From Micropruina sonneratiae (GTDB taxonomy: Bacteria > Actinomycetota > Actinomycetes > Propionibacteriales > Propionibacteriaceae): a stretch of 64,000 nucleotides of DNA. The stretch spans positions 310,001 through 374,000 of the forward strand of contig NZ_JAPDHX010000003.1 in NCBI RefSeq assembly GCF_025972045.1, written 5' to 3'. How positions within the stretch are numbered: position 1 is the stretch's first letter; each line of letters starts with the position of its first letter. Below are positions 51,337 to 60,357 of the stretch, piece after piece. The position numbers and the translations under genes were made by a program. A model generated the notes under the pieces. The model searched no databases. It had not been told where the DNA came from and worked only from the letters and a program-made list of their open reading frames with translations.

Positions 51337-53924
51337 TGGCCGACCAGGACGATCTCGACGTGCAACGGACCCTCGGTGGCCGTGGTGGTGACGTCACCCA
51401 CGATGCGACCCACCGCCGTCAGGTCACCCAGCACCGGCTCCAGCCGTTCGAGCGACGCCTGCGGACCGGACACGGCTGCCGACGCGGCCTCGGTCTTCAT
51501 CGACACCTTCGCGGTCGACTTGGCGCCGCGGATGCCCATCAGCACCTCGGACACGTCGGCCAGCACCGCCGGGTCGCCGTCGCCGGGCAGTTCGTCGGCC
51601 ACCGGCCACCGGCTCAGGTGCACCGAGCCGTCGCGCCACCACGACCAGACCTCTTCGGTGACGTACGGCATGAACGGCGCGAACAGCCGCAGCTGGACGT
51701 CGAGCGCGAGCCGCAGGGCCGCCCGCGCGGACGCCGCCGGCCCGTCGCCCTGGGCACCGTAGGCGCGCTCCTTCACCAGTTCCAGGTAGTCGTCGCAGAA
51801 CGACCAGAAGAACCGTTCGGCGACCTCCAGCGCGGTGGAGTAGTCGAACGCCTCGAACGAGGCGGTGGCACGCTGCACCACCCGCCGCAGGCCGGCCAGC
51901 ATGGACAGGTCGACGGCTTCGGTGATGGCCTCGGTGCCGAGCGGGCCCTCGCCGATGCCGAGCACGAACTTGGACGCGTTGAGCACCTTCATGGCCAGCC
52001 GGCGGCCGACCTTCATGCCGGTCTCTTCGAAGGGGGAGTCCATCCCTGGCCGGGTCATCGCCGCGCGCCAGCGGACGGCGTCCGCCCCGTAGCGCTGCAG
52101 GATGTCGGTCGGCACGATGGTGTTGCCGAGCGACTTGCTCATCTTCTTGCGGTCCGGGTCGACCACGAAGCCCGAGACGGCGACGGTCTTCCACGGCACG
52201 TGGTGCTCCTCGAAGTGCGCCCGCACCACCCGGCCGAACACCCAGGTGCGGATGATCTCGTGGGCCTGCGGTGCGAAGTCCATCGGGAAGGTGAGCCGCC
52301 ACAATTCCGGGTCGGAATCCCAGCCGCAGACGATCTGCGGGGTCAGCGACGAGGTCGCCCAGGTGTCCATGATGTCGGGGTCGCCGACGAAGCCGCCGGG
52401 CAGGCCGCGCTGCTGTTCGGTGTAGCCGGGCGGCACGTCCGAGGACGGGTCGACCGGCAGTGTCTCGGCGGCGGCGAAGATCGGTCGGGTGTGGTCGGGC
52501 TCGCCCTCGGCGTCCACCGGGTACCACACCGGGAACGGGACGCCGAAGTAGCGCTGCCGGCTGATCAGCCAGTCACCGTTGAGGCCGTTGACCCAGTTGG
52601 CGTAGCGGTGCTTCATGTGGTCGGGCACCCAGTTGAGTTCCTCGCCGCGGCGCAGCAGCGCCTGCTTCAGGTCGTCGTCACGGCCGCCGTTGCGGATGTA
52701 CCACTGCCGGCTGGAGACGATCTCGAGCGGCTTGTCGCCCTTCTCGTAGAAGTTCGCCTTGCGGGTGGTCGGGGTCGGCTCTCCGGCCAGGTCGCCGGAG
52801 GCGCGCAGCAGCGCCACCATCGCCTCACGGGCCGAGAACGGGGTCTTGCCGGCCAACTGCGCGTACGGCTCGGCGTTCACCAGCCAGTCCGGCGTCTCGC
52901 GCGCCAGGCGTCCGTCGCGCTGGATGACGGTGCGGGTCGGCAGTTGCAGTTCGCGCCACCACTGCACATCGGTGGCGTCGCCGAAGGTGCAGCACATCGC
53001 GATGCCGGCGCCCTTGTCGGGCTCGGCCGCCGGATGCGACAGCACCGGAATCTCGACGCCGAACACCGGCGAGGTGACGGTGGTGCCGAACAGCGCCTGG
53101 TACCGGCTGTCGTCAGGGTGGGCGATCAGCGCGCACACGCTGGGCAGCAGCTCCGGCCGGGTGGTCTCGATGTGGACCGGCTCCCCGCCGGGGCGGTGGA
53201 ACGCGACCCGGTGGTAGTGACCCGGGTAGTCGCGGGCCTCCTGCTCGGCCTGGGCCACGGCGGTCTGGAAGGTGACGTCCCACACCGTCGGCGCCTCGGC
53301 CAGGTACGCCTCGTCGCGCTCGACGTTGCGCAGGAACGCCTTCTGCGAGATGCGCAGCGCGTCGGTCGAGATGGTCGCGTACAGGTGGTTGTCCCAGTCG
53401 ACGCTCAGCCCGAGCGTCCGCCACAGGTTCTCGAAGGCCTGCTCGTCGACCTGGGTCAGCTCGTGGCAGAGCTCGATGAAGTTCTTGCGGCTGATCGACA
53501 CCTGCCGCTTGGGGTCCGGCTTGGCGGGCGGGGTGAAGTCGGGGTCGTAGGGCACCGACGGATCACACCGGACGCCGTAGTAGTTCTGCACCCGGCGCTC
53601 GGTGGGCAGGCCGTTGTCGTCCCAGCCCATCGGGTACAGCACGTGCTTGCCCTGCATCCGCTGGTAGCGAGCCACCAGGTCGGTGTGGGTGTAGCTGAAC
53701 ACGTGCCCCACGTGCAGCGATCCGGAGACCGTCGGCGGGGGAGTGTCGATGCTGAACACCTGCTCACGCGACTCCGGACGCCGGAACGTGTAGATGCCGT
53801 CGGCCTGCCAGCGCTGCGACCACTTGTCCTCCAGGCCCTCCAGGGCGGGGCGGTCGGGCACCGCTACTACCGCACCCGACTGGGGAGTCGCGGTGGGCAC
53901 GGTCGAGCGGGTTGGCGCGGTCAT
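51333..53924 (-). CDS. valS: Valyl-tRNA synthetase
   Basis: An 863-residue class I synthetase. The HIGH-type motif is HVGH (about 72) and the KMSKS motif is exact (KMSKSLGN, about 597). An editing (CP1) domain lies between (THE ARP... region), and the C-terminal anticodon-binding domain is rich in helices. It is the bacterial short type without a long C-terminal coiled coil. Co-transcribed with the lipoprotein gene. Confidence 0.96.
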   Translation of the reverse strand: MTAPTRSTVPTATPQSGAVVAVPDRPALEGLEDKWSQRWQADGIYTFRRPESREQVFSIDTPPPTVSGSLHVGHVFSYTHTDLVARYQRMQGKHVLYPMGWDDNGLPTERRVQNYYGVRCDPSVPYDPDFTPPAKPDPKRQVSISRKNFIELCHELTQVDEQAFENLWRTLGLSVDWDNHLYATISTDALRISQKAFLRNVERDEAYLAEAPTVWDVTFQTAVAQAEQEARDYPGHYHRVAFHRPGGEPVHIETTRPELLPSVCALIAHPDDSRYQALFGTTVTSPVFGVEIPVLSHPAAEPDKGAGIAMCCTFGDATDVQWWRELQLPTRTVIQRDGRLARETPDWLVNAEPYAQLAGKTPFSAREAMVALLRASGDLAGEPTPTTRKANFYEKGDKPLEIVSSRQWYIRNGGRDDDLKQALLRRGEELNWVPDHMKHRYANWVNGLNGDWLISRQRYFGVPFPVWYPVDAEGEPDHTRPIFAAAETLPVDPSSDVPPGYTEQQRGLPGGFVGDPDIMDTWATSSLTPQIVCGWDSDPELWRLTFPMDFAPQAHEIIRTWVFGRVVRAHFEEHHVPWKTVAVSGFVVDPDRKKMSKSLGNTIVPTDILQRYGADAVRWRAAMTRPGMDSPFEETGMKVGRRLAMKVLNASKFVLGIGEGPLGTEAITEAVDLSMLAGLRRVVQRATASFEAFDYSTALEVAERFFWSFCDDYLELVKERAYGAQGDGPAASARAALRLALDVQLRLFAPFMPYVTEEVWSWWRDGSVHLSRWPVADELPGDGDPAVLADVSEVLMGIRGAKSTAKVSMKTEAASAAVSGPQASLERLEPVLGDLTAVGRIVGDVTTTATEGPLHVEIVLVGQ

Positions 53925-53994
53925 GGACGCATCTTATGAAACCGGTGCCCGCGGCCACGAATCCGGCACCGGGGTGGTCACCGATCGACTCCAC

Positions 53995-54026
53995 CCATAT
54001 ACTTCGCCATATGGTGAAGTATATGG
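53995..54026. promoter_or_regulatory. 32-bp ArsR operator overlapping the regulator's own start
   Basis: CCATATACTTCGCCAT is followed directly by ATGGTGAAGTATATGG. The two halves are inverted with a single mismatch. The dyad spans the ATG at 54011, so bound repressor would block both promoter and start, consistent with tight autoregulation of the ArsR gene and SRPBCC gene. Confidence 0.75.
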
Positions 54027-54379
54027 ACGGGTTGGACGCGGTCGCCACCGCGTTGGCCCATCCCGGTCGCCGGCAGGCGGTCACGCTGCTCGGTAGCGGC
54101 CCGGCGAGCAGCAGCCGGCTCGCCGGCGTCCTGGGCATCGGCCTGCCGGCCATGCACAAGCACCTGGCGGTGCTCACCACCGCCGGGCTGATCGAGTCGA
54201 CCAAGGCCGGACGGGTGGTCACCCACCGGCTGCTCGTCGAACCGCTGCGTCGCTACGCGGGTTGGCTGGCCGAGCGCAGCGCCTTCTGGAACACCCAACT
54301 CGACGCGCTGGCCGACGCCTTCGCCGCGCCCGCCGGGGAGCCGTCAAGAGCTCCCGGTGACCCGGACGGAGACGCATGA
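54011..54379 (+). CDS. ArsR-type winged-helix repressor
   Basis: A 122-residue HTH protein. HPGRRQAVTLLGSGPASSSRLAGVLGIGLPAMHKHLAVLTTAGLI is the ArsR DNA-binding fold (about 16-60). There are no conserved metal-binding Cys. The ATG at 54011 lies in the operator; ATG 54023 is an alternative. Its stop overlaps the next gene start. ArsR plus SRPBCC is a common uncharacterised actinobacterial pair. Confidence 0.9.
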   Translation: MVKYMDGLDAVATALAHPGRRQAVTLLGSGPASSSRLAGVLGIGLPAMHKHLAVLTTAGLIESTKAGRVVTHRLLVEPLRRYAGWLAERSAFWNTQLDALADAFAAPAGEPSRAPGDPDGDA

Positions 54380-54798
54380 ACCAGCTCGACATCGACCGGC
54401 TGATCCCGGCCTCCCGGCAGCAGGTCTGGACGGCCTGGACCACCGCGGAGGGGCTGGCGTCCTGGTGGTGGCACACCTGGAAGGGGGTCGGTTACGCGGT
54501 CGACGCCCGGCCCGGCGGCGACTACCGCATCGAAGCGCCGGTGCAGGGCATCGGGGTGCGCGGCACCTTCCGCGTGGTGCAGCCGACCGAACGGCTGGTG
54601 TTCAGCTGGATCTGGTTCGACATCGACGACGGACGAACGGTCGAGCAGCCGGCCGACGAGGTCGAGGTGCGGTTGGTGGCCGAGGGCGAGGCGACCCGCG
54701 TGCTGCTGCGGCACACCGGCCCCTGGACGACGCCGGACGCCGCCGACGATTACCGCCAGGGTTGGGCGTTCGTGCTCGACGCCCTTGCCGCCAGGTGA
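54376..54798 (+). CDS. SRPBCC (AHSA1-like) family protein
   Basis: A 140-residue START-like fold protein. IDRLIPASRQQVWTAWTTAEGLASWWW is the AHSA1/START N-terminus, and LVFSWIW and VEVRLVAEGEATRVLLRHTG form the later strands. Its start overlaps the ArsR stop. It probably binds a hydrophobic ligand and may act with the regulator; the ligand is unknown. Confidence 0.88.
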   Translation: MNQLDIDRLIPASRQQVWTAWTTAEGLASWWWHTWKGVGYAVDARPGGDYRIEAPVQGIGVRGTFRVVQPTERLVFSWIWFDIDDGRTVEQPADEVEVRLVAEGEATRVLLRHTGPWTTPDAADDYRQGWAFVLDALAAR

Positions 54799-54841
54799 GG
54801 ACCCAGATCGAGGCCGACCGGCCAGGATCCGGCGAGGGTGG

Positions 54842-54985
54842 CGGGGATCCCGGGGCAAGCGCGGGATGACGAAGCTGGGGTCCTGGCGAGCCCTGGGATG
54901 ACGGAGCGTGGTTCCCTGGCGAGCCCTGGATGAGGTGATGACGCCTTCCCGTCATCCCGCCGGACGCCGGGATCCCCGCGCGGGG
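54842..54985. repeat. REP-like repeat cluster
   Basis: GGATCCCGGGGCAAG with GCGGGATGAC (54845-54870) is the reverse orientation of the 42741 element. Then TGGCGAGCCCTGG occurs twice (about 54883 and 54917), and CGTCATCCCGC...GGGATCCCCGC closes the cluster. Nothing coding is seen in 54799-55083 apart from the PadR promoter region. Confidence 0.55.
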
Positions 54986-55031
54986 TCTCGACACGGATCG
55001 ACCGGCAAAGGTCGAGTCCGACTGGATCCAG

Positions 55032-55050
55032 ATATACCTATGAGGTATAT
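55032..55050. promoter_or_regulatory. PadR-type operator
   Basis: ATATACC and GGTATAT form a perfect 7-bp dyad around TATGA. It lies 34 bp before the PadR gene start in AT-rich sequence that may include the promoter, so it is likely the autoregulatory site. Confidence 0.65.
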
Positions 55051-55083
55051 TGTGTCTGGCTCACAGGGGGACAGGAGGCAGGC

Positions 55084-55614
55084 GTGCAGTTCGTGATCCT
55101 CGGCCTGTTGCTGAGCGAGCCGCTGACGTTGTACGAGGTCCGCACGCGATTCACCGCAGGCATTTCCCTGTTCTACAGCGCCAGCTTCGGCAGCCTGCAG
55201 CGGGCACTGCAGGTGCTGGTCCGCGACGGGTCGGTGACCGTCACCGCGGCGCAGGGCGACGCCCGGGGCCGCAAGCTGCACGCGATCACCGAGCAGGGTG
55301 AGCGCCAGTGGCGGGAGTGGATGCTGGCGCCGGTCGAACCGGGCGTGGAGGCCGAGCGGGTGATCCTGGCCAAGGTGTTCCTGCTCGGCAGGCTGCGCCC
55401 GGCCGACCGGGCCGTGTCGTTGGCCGGCGTCCGGGCCGCGGTGGCCGAGCAGGCCGACGCGCTGGGCCGGTTGGCGTCCGAACTGGATGCCGTCGACGTG
55501 CCCGCCGAGCACCGAGGGCTGTACCACTACCAGCGCGCCACCCTCGACTACGGCCTGCGGTCCAGCGCCGTTCTGCTCGACTGGGTCGACGAACTCTCCG
55601 GAGATCTGTCGTGA
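55084..55614 (+). CDS. PadR-family transcriptional regulator
   Basis: A 176-residue repressor. The N-terminal winged helix is FVILGLLLSEPLTLYEVRTRF, then SFGSLQRALQVLVRDGSV. A C-terminal helical dimerisation segment follows. GTG start at 55084 with GGAGGCAGGC upstream. Its stop overlaps the next gene. Such PadR/membrane-protein pairs often sense lipophilic drugs. Confidence 0.9.
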   Translation: MQFVILGLLLSEPLTLYEVRTRFTAGISLFYSASFGSLQRALQVLVRDGSVTVTAAQGDARGRKLHAITEQGERQWREWMLAPVEPGVEAERVILAKVFLLGRLRPADRAVSLAGVRAAVAEQADALGRLASELDAVDVPAEHRGLYHYQRATLDYGLRSSAVLLDWVDELSGDLS

Positions 55615-55910
55615 CCGGCGCCGGGGATCCGCCCACGCGCGCACGGGTGGGCTACGGGCTGGCCGCGGTGGCCGCCGGGATCGTGGCGGCCATCTTCGGC
55701 ACGGTCGGCGACGGGGTCGGCAGCGAGGGCCTGGACGGGCCGCGAAAGGTGCTGGTCGAGCACGGCCACACGGTGGTGTGGCTGCTACTGACGGTCGCCT
55801 TCGCCGCCGCTGCGCGCACCGCACGGTGGAATCGGCTCTCGCAGCTCAGCGCCGGAGCGGCCGGATTGCTCTACCTGTCGTTCCTCGCCGCCGTGTTCAG
55901 CGGACGCTGA
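55611..55910 (+). CDS. Small membrane protein coupled to PadR
   Basis: A 99-residue protein with three hydrophobic stretches (YGLAAVAAGIVAAIFG, VVWLLLTVAFAAAA, AGAAGLLYLSFLAAVFS). GTG start at 55611 overlaps the PadR stop (GTGA). Likely the target of PadR. No family recognised. Confidence 0.7.
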   Translation: MTGAGDPPTRARVGYGLAAVAAGIVAAIFGTVGDGVGSEGLDGPRKVLVEHGHTVVWLLLTVAFAAAARTARWNRLSQLSAGAAGLLYLSFLAAVFSGR

Positions 55911-55913
55911 CCG

Positions 55914-56051
55914 ATGGCCGCTCCCGCCGCCGTCGTTGCGGTGACTCCGCTCGCAGGGCTGGCCGTGTTCCAGCTCTGCCTGGCGTCCGGCGCCGGGCGG
56001 GGAGCTCAGCATCGTGCTGGCGTGGCGTCGGCTGTCGTGGCCCCCGACTGA
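55914..56051 (+). CDS. Possible 45-residue membrane peptide or remnant
   Basis: ATG 55914 opens MAAPAAVVAVTPLAGLAVFQLCLASGAG and ends at TGA 56049. The first half resembles the start of a DUF3995-like membrane protein; another frame continues sensibly after position 55995, so a frameshifted remnant is possible. It begins 3 bp after the preceding stop. Confidence 0.3.
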   Translation: MAAPAAVVAVTPLAGLAVFQLCLASGAGRGAQHRAGVASAVVAPD

Positions 56052-56064
56052 GGACGCGGGACGC

Positions 56065-56811
56065 TCAGCTCGAGGCGGCGTCCGCGATGTACTCAGGCAG
56101 CTTGCTGACGTCGTCGGGCAGCGTGGCCAGGTCGATCGTCTTGCCGTTCACCATCATCGTCGGGGTGGCGTTCACCCCCGCCTTGCTGGACGCCTCCTCG
56201 ACCCCGTTCACCCAGCCGAGCATCGACTTGTTGTCGTAGCACGCCTGGAACTGGGTGAGCGTGTCGCCGGTGATGCCCGTGCGTTCGGGCAGTTCGACGC
56301 GGAACAGGTTGTCGGTGTACTCGCCGTTGTAGGCGGCCGAGAAGATGCCCTGGCTGTAGTCGTTGTAGACCCCGGCCACGTCGGCGCAGGCCGCTGCCAT
56401 CGCAGCCTTGTGCGACAGCCCGTTGTCGTCACCCTTGTCGAGGAACACCTTGGTGTTGGCGACCAACTCGATCGTGCCCTCGTCGGCCATCGAGTCGAGG
56501 GTCAGGCCGTACTTCTCCTCGAAGGTGACGCAGTGGCTGCATCGGTAGTCGAGGTACAGGTTGACCCTCGGGGCGCCGGCGGACGCCTTGCCGGGGTTCA
56601 CCACGATGCCGTCGCCGGCAGCGGTCGCGTTCGGGGGGCGGTTGGCGGACTGCTGGCCGGGGGCCCCGCCGAGGGTCGACCACAGCATGATCGCGATCGC
56701 GACCGCGGCTCCGACCATGACGCCGACGGCCGCGATGATGCGGGTCCGGCGCCGCTTCTGCTGAGCCTCCTGCGCCGCCCGCAGCTTCTCGCGCCGGGAC
56801 GCGTTAGCCAT
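56065..56811 (-). CDS. DsbA-like protein 2, membrane-anchored
   Basis: A 248-residue protein: basic start (RREKLRAAQEAQQKRRR), one anchor helix IIAAVGVMVGAAVAIAIML, then a thioredoxin fold with CSHC in DYRCSHCVTF (about 92) and cis-Pro in ATPTMMVNG. Its ATG overlaps the stop of the other DsbA gene by 8 bp. Oxidises or isomerises disulfides in exported proteins. Confidence 0.9.
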   Translation of the reverse strand: MANASRREKLRAAQEAQQKRRRTRIIAAVGVMVGAAVAIAIMLWSTLGGAPGQQSANRPPNATAAGDGIVVNPGKASAGAPRVNLYLDYRCSHCVTFEEKYGLTLDSMADEGTIELVANTKVFLDKGDDNGLSHKAAMAAACADVAGVYNDYSQGIFSAAYNGEYTDNLFRVELPERTGITGDTLTQFQACYDNKSMLGWVNGVEEASSKAGVNATPTMMVNGKTIDLATLPDDVSKLPEYIADAASS

Positions 56812-57577
56812 TGCCCTTGGTGGTCAGCAGCAGTTGCTTGAAGGCGTCCGTACTGGCGGAGAAGACGGTGTTGTTGTCGAGCTTGGTGCCGTTCACCTGG
56901 ATCGTGGGCGTCGAGTTGACTCCCGCCTCGGACGCCTTCTCGTTGGTGCCCTCGACGAACGATTGGGTGGCCTTGGTGTCGTAACAGTTCTGGAAGCCGC
57001 TCAGGGCGTCCCCGGTGATGCCGGCGGTGGCGGGGAAGTCGACCCGCAGCTGTTGGGTGGTGTACCCGGTGCCTTCCGTGGAGGGCTGGCCGGCGAAGAC
57101 CGCGTTGTGGTAGGCGGAATACTGGCCCGCGTTGTCGGCGCAGGCTGCGCCGATGCCCGCCTTCAGCGACGAGTCGTTGCGCAGGTTGTTGTCCAGGAAC
57201 GTCATCGTGCGGTAGATCAGCTGGATCTGGCCGGCACTGGCCATCTCGTCGAGGGTGGCGCCGTGCATCGACTCGAACTGCTTGCAGACCGGGCACTGGT
57301 AGTCGAGGAAGATCTCGACCTTGGGCGCCCCGTCGGCGTACGTGCCGGGGTTGACGATGATGCCGGTGCTGTCGGAGGTGGCGTTGACCGGCGTCGCCTG
57401 GGAACCGGCGACCGGGTTGCCGCCCTTGTTTAGCTGGCTCAGGAAGATGGTGGCGAACACGGCCACCACGGCGACGGCGAGCACGATCGCGCCGACGATG
57501 ACGATGCGTTGCGTCCGCTTGGCTCTGGCCTGTGCCTGTTGCTGACGGCGCAGCGCTTCGCGGCGACTCTGGCTCAT
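56804..57577 (-). CDS. DsbA-like protein 1, membrane-anchored
   Basis: A 257-residue paralogue with start RREALRRQQQAQARAKR, anchor IVIVGAIVLAVAVVAVFATIF, and a thioredoxin fold with CPVC in YQCPVCKQF (about 109), cis-Pro in STPTIQVNG. Start ATG 57577, only 2 bp after the MauE-like gene. The two DsbA genes and MauE form one operon. Confidence 0.92.
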   Translation of the reverse strand: MSQSRREALRRQQQAQARAKRTQRIVIVGAIVLAVAVVAVFATIFLSQLNKGGNPVAGSQATPVNATSDSTGIIVNPGTYADGAPKVEIFLDYQCPVCKQFESMHGATLDEMASAGQIQLIYRTMTFLDNNLRNDSSLKAGIGAACADNAGQYSAYHNAVFAGQPSTEGTGYTTQQLRVDFPATAGITGDALSGFQNCYDTKATQSFVEGTNEKASEAGVNSTPTIQVNGTKLDNNTVFSASTDAFKQLLLTTKGNG

Positions 57578-57579
57578 GG

Positions 57580-58110
57580 TCAGGACTCCTCGGGATCTTC
57601 GTCTTCGGTGACGTCGGTGTCGATGCTCTCGGCGGCGCCGAACAGCCAGGTGTCGAGGGCAAGTGGCGAGCGGGGGAACAGGCCCCCCCAGACGCCACAC
57701 GCCAACAGGCCGACGTCGCGCGCGATTTCCCAAGGGTACTGGGCGATGCCGTTCTCGGACGCGCCGCCACCCCCGAAGCAGCCGCAGTCGATCGAGATGC
57801 CGTGCGCCCACACCCACGAGATGCCGACGATGAACGCGACCATCACCGCGGCGCCGATCCAGGCGGCCAGCCGGGTGAACAGCCCCAGCATGAGCAGCAG
57901 GCCGACGATCACCTCGAGCACCGGCAGGGCGTAGCCGATCGGACGGGTGAGGTCGAAGGGCAGCAACTGGTAGGCGCGGACGGCCTGCACCGACGCCTCC
58001 GGCCACGGCAGTTTCAGCGCTCCGGCGACGACCAGCACGATGCCCAGGATCTGCCGCGCGGCGAACGTCGCCCAGCCGACCCAGCGTCGATCGGCTAGGG
58101 GGCGCGGCAT
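57580..58110 (-). CDS. MauE/DoxX-like membrane redox protein
   Basis: A 176-residue protein with four helices (QILGIVLVVAGALKLPW, LPVLEVIVGLLLMLGLF, IGAAVMVAFIVGISWVWAHG, IARDVGLLACGVWGGL). The MauE signature CGCFGGG follows ISID. MauE-type proteins supply electrons or oxidise thioredoxin-like partners, so this is the probable membrane partner of the two DsbA proteins, in place of VKOR. An acidic tail ends the protein. Confidence 0.88.
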   Translation of the reverse strand: MPRPLADRRWVGWATFAARQILGIVLVVAGALKLPWPEASVQAVRAYQLLPFDLTRPIGYALPVLEVIVGLLLMLGLFTRLAAWIGAAVMVAFIVGISWVWAHGISIDCGCFGGGGASENGIAQYPWEIARDVGLLACGVWGGLFPRSPLALDTWLFGAAESIDTDVTEDEDPEES

Positions 58111-58143
58111 GCGGTCAGTATAGGGAGCCTCCCGCCACCCCTC

Positions 58144-58219
58144 CCCACCCGCGCTCGCCCAACTACCGAGCGCTCGCGAAGCTTCGCGAGCGCTCGGTAG
58201 TTGGGCGAGCGCGGGTGGG
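58144..58219. repeat. Perfect 76-bp palindrome between divergent genes
   Basis: Thirty-eight-base arms meet at AAGCTT with no spacer. The arm contains CGCTCGCCCAACTACCGAG (as at 44981), then CGCTCGCG to AAG; an extra CCCACCCG flank lengthens it. It lies between the MauE gene (start 58110) and folC (start 58238), which point away from each other. It therefore cannot terminate either and overlaps both promoter regions. Confidence 0.85.
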
Positions 58220-58237
58220 CACTAGGCTGGCCGCACC

Positions 58238-59572
58238 ATGCCCGAAACACACGCCCAGATCGTCCGGCAGCTCGTCTCGCGCTGGCCCGAACACCGGGTG
58301 GCGCCCGGCACCGCGCGGGTCCAGGCGCTGTGCAACCTGCTGGGCTCGCCGCAGGACGCCTACCCGGTCATCCAGCTCGCCGGCACCAACGGCAAGGGCA
58401 GCACGGCCATCATGATCGACGCGTTGTTGCGGGCACTGGGGCTGCGCACGGGACGGTTCAGCAGCCCGCACCTGGTCGAGGTGAACGAGCGGATCAGCAT
58501 CGACGGTCGTCCGATCGACGACGAGACCTTCGACCAGCTCGTCACCCACAGCCAGCCCCTGGTCGACATGGTCGATGCCCGGGCGATCGACGGCATCGGA
58601 CTGACCTTCTTCGAGCTGATCACCGCACTGGCCTACGAGGCGTTCGCCGAGGCCCCCGTCGACGTCGCCGTCGTCGAGGTGGGCCTGGGTGGGGTGACCG
58701 ACGCCACCAACGTGATGGACGCCCAGGTCGCGGTGATCTGCCCGATCGACTTCGACCACACCCACCTGCTCGGCGACAACCTGACCGACATCGCGACCGA
58801 GAAGGCGGGCATCATCAAGCCCGGTTCGCACGTCGTGCTGGCCGCCCAGCACCCCGAGGTCGCCGCCGTGCTGCTGGAGCGGTGCGCCGAGGTCGGCGCC
58901 AAGGTGTACCGCGAGGGCGTCGAGTTCGGCCTGCTGGAGCGGACGCCGGCCGTCGGCGGCCAGGTGCTGCGCCTGGACACCTCGGGCGGACCGGTCGCCG
59001 ACGTACTGCTGCCGCTGTTCGGCGAGCACATGGCACGCAACGCCGCCCTGGCCGTCGCCGCGGTGGAGGCGTTCCTCGGCGGCAAGCCGCTGGCCCCCGA
59101 CGTCATCGCCGAGGGGTTGGCCGACGTGGTGGCGCCGGCGAGGCTCGAAGTGGTCCGGCGCTCGCCGACGGTGGTGCTGGACACCTGCCACAACCCGCAC
59201 GGCGCCCGAGCCACCATCGCCGCGATCACCGAGGCGTTCGGGTTCGCGCCGCTGATCGGCGTCGTGGCGATGATGGCCGACAAGGACATCACCGGGGTGC
59301 TGGAGGTGTTCGAGGCCGAGATGAACACGGTCGTGTGCACAGCCGTCGCCTCAACCGACCGGGCGCTCAGCCCCGACGCGCTGGGTGAACGGGCCGCCGA
59401 GGTGTTCGGCGAGGACCGGGTCCGGGTGGCGGCGTCGATGGCCGACGCCATCGAGGCCGCCGTGGCCCTCGCCGACGACGCAGGGCCCGGCGCCGGCGTC
59501 CTGATCGCCGGGTCGGTGATCGCCGCCGGCGAGGCGCGGGCGCTGCTGGTGCGGGAGGACGACGACCGATGA
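58238..59572 (+). CDS. folC: Folylpolyglutamate synthase / dihydrofolate synthase
   Basis: A 444-residue Mur-ligase-type enzyme. P-loop GTNGKGST (about 49-56), omega-loop RTGRFSSPHLVEVNERI, and VVEVGLGGVTDATNV. It joins glutamates to folate and makes dihydrofolate from dihydropteroate. ATG 58238. Its stop overlaps the DUF4233 gene, and ndk follows, the usual actinobacterial order after valS. Confidence 0.95.
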   Translation: MPETHAQIVRQLVSRWPEHRVAPGTARVQALCNLLGSPQDAYPVIQLAGTNGKGSTAIMIDALLRALGLRTGRFSSPHLVEVNERISIDGRPIDDETFDQLVTHSQPLVDMVDARAIDGIGLTFFELITALAYEAFAEAPVDVAVVEVGLGGVTDATNVMDAQVAVICPIDFDHTHLLGDNLTDIATEKAGIIKPGSHVVLAAQHPEVAAVLLERCAEVGAKVYREGVEFGLLERTPAVGGQVLRLDTSGGPVADVLLPLFGEHMARNAALAVAAVEAFLGGKPLAPDVIAEGLADVVAPARLEVVRRSPTVVLDTCHNPHGARATIAAITEAFGFAPLIGVVAMMADKDITGVLEVFEAEMNTVVCTAVASTDRALSPDALGERAAEVFGEDRVRVAASMADAIEAAVALADDAGPGAGVLIAGSVIAAGEARALLVREDDDR

Positions 59573-59913
59573 GCCTGCTGCCGACGAACCCGATGAACAA
59601 GGTGCTGATGGCGATCCTGCTGTTCGAGGCGATCTGCTGCGGCCTGGCGATCCCCGGCATGATCCAGGTGGCCGACGCGCCGCTGGGGCAGGCGTTGGGG
59701 CTGGGTGGTGCGGCCATGGCGCTGTGCCTGGTCGCCGCCGGGCTGATGCGGCGCCGCATCGGTTGGGTGCTCGCCTGGCTCGCTCAACTGGCCTGTGTCG
59801 CGCTGGGTTTCGCGGTCGACATGATGTTCGCGGTCGGCGGCATGTTCCTGCTGCTGTTCGTCATCACCTTCGTGCTGGGTCGCCGGCTCGAGGCGACGCG
59901 GACGGCCGGCTGA
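59569..59913 (+). CDS. DUF4233 membrane protein
   Basis: A 114-residue protein with four short helices (LLFEAICCGLAIPGMI, GGAAMALCLVAAGLMRRR, LAWLAQLACVALGFAVDMMF, GMFLLLFVITFVLGRRLE). This small family lies between folC and ndk across actinobacteria and its function is unknown. Starts with ATGA overlap to folC. Confidence 0.9.
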   Translation: MSLLPTNPMNKVLMAILLFEAICCGLAIPGMIQVADAPLGQALGLGGAAMALCLVAAGLMRRRIGWVLAWLAQLACVALGFAVDMMFAVGGMFLLLFVITFVLGRRLEATRTAG

Positions 59914-59946
59914 GCGCGAGGGCGCGCACGGCTAAGGTTGACCGTC

Positions 59947-60357
59947 ATGAGCGAGCGGACTTTCGTCATCATCAAACCGGACGCGGTGCGTCGCGGTCTG
60001 GTCGGCGCCATTCTGTCCAGGTACGAGACCAAGGGCCTGGCCATCGTCGCGCTCGAACAGCGGGTGATCGGGCCCGAACTCGCGGACGCACACTACGCCG
60101 AGCACATCGAACAGCCGTGGTATCCCTCGCTGCGCGACTTCATCACGGCGGGGCCGCTGGTGGCGTTGATCCTCGAAGGAGACTCCGCGATCGAGGTGGT
60201 CCGGCTCGTCAACGGTGCGACCGACGGACGCAAGGCGGCGCCGGGCTCGGTCCGCGGTGACTTCTCGCTGTCGAACCAGGCCAACGTTGTGCACGCCTCC
60301 GACTCGCCGGGCAGCGCCGCGCGCGAGATCGCGCTGTGGTTCCCGGCGTTCGCATGA
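59947..60357 (+). CDS. ndk: Nucleoside diphosphate kinase
   Basis: A 136-residue enzyme. ERTFVIIKPDAVRRGL is the N-terminal P-site, and the catalytic His is in NVVHASDS (about 116). It balances NTP pools with ATP as donor. ATG 59947 is preferred over 59938. Its stop overlaps the next gene. Confidence 0.97.
   Translation: MSERTFVIIKPDAVRRGLVGAILSRYETKGLAIVALEQRVIGPELADAHYAEHIEQPWYPSLRDFITAGPLVALILEGDSAIEVVRLVNGATDGRKAAPGSVRGDFSLSNQANVVHASDSPGSAAREIALWFPAFA

Noticed and set aside
51360-53939. An 859-codon plus-strand frame antisense to valS
   Set aside because: Composition is typical antisense (His, Arg, Val, Gln). The minus strand has exact ValS motifs across the same length.
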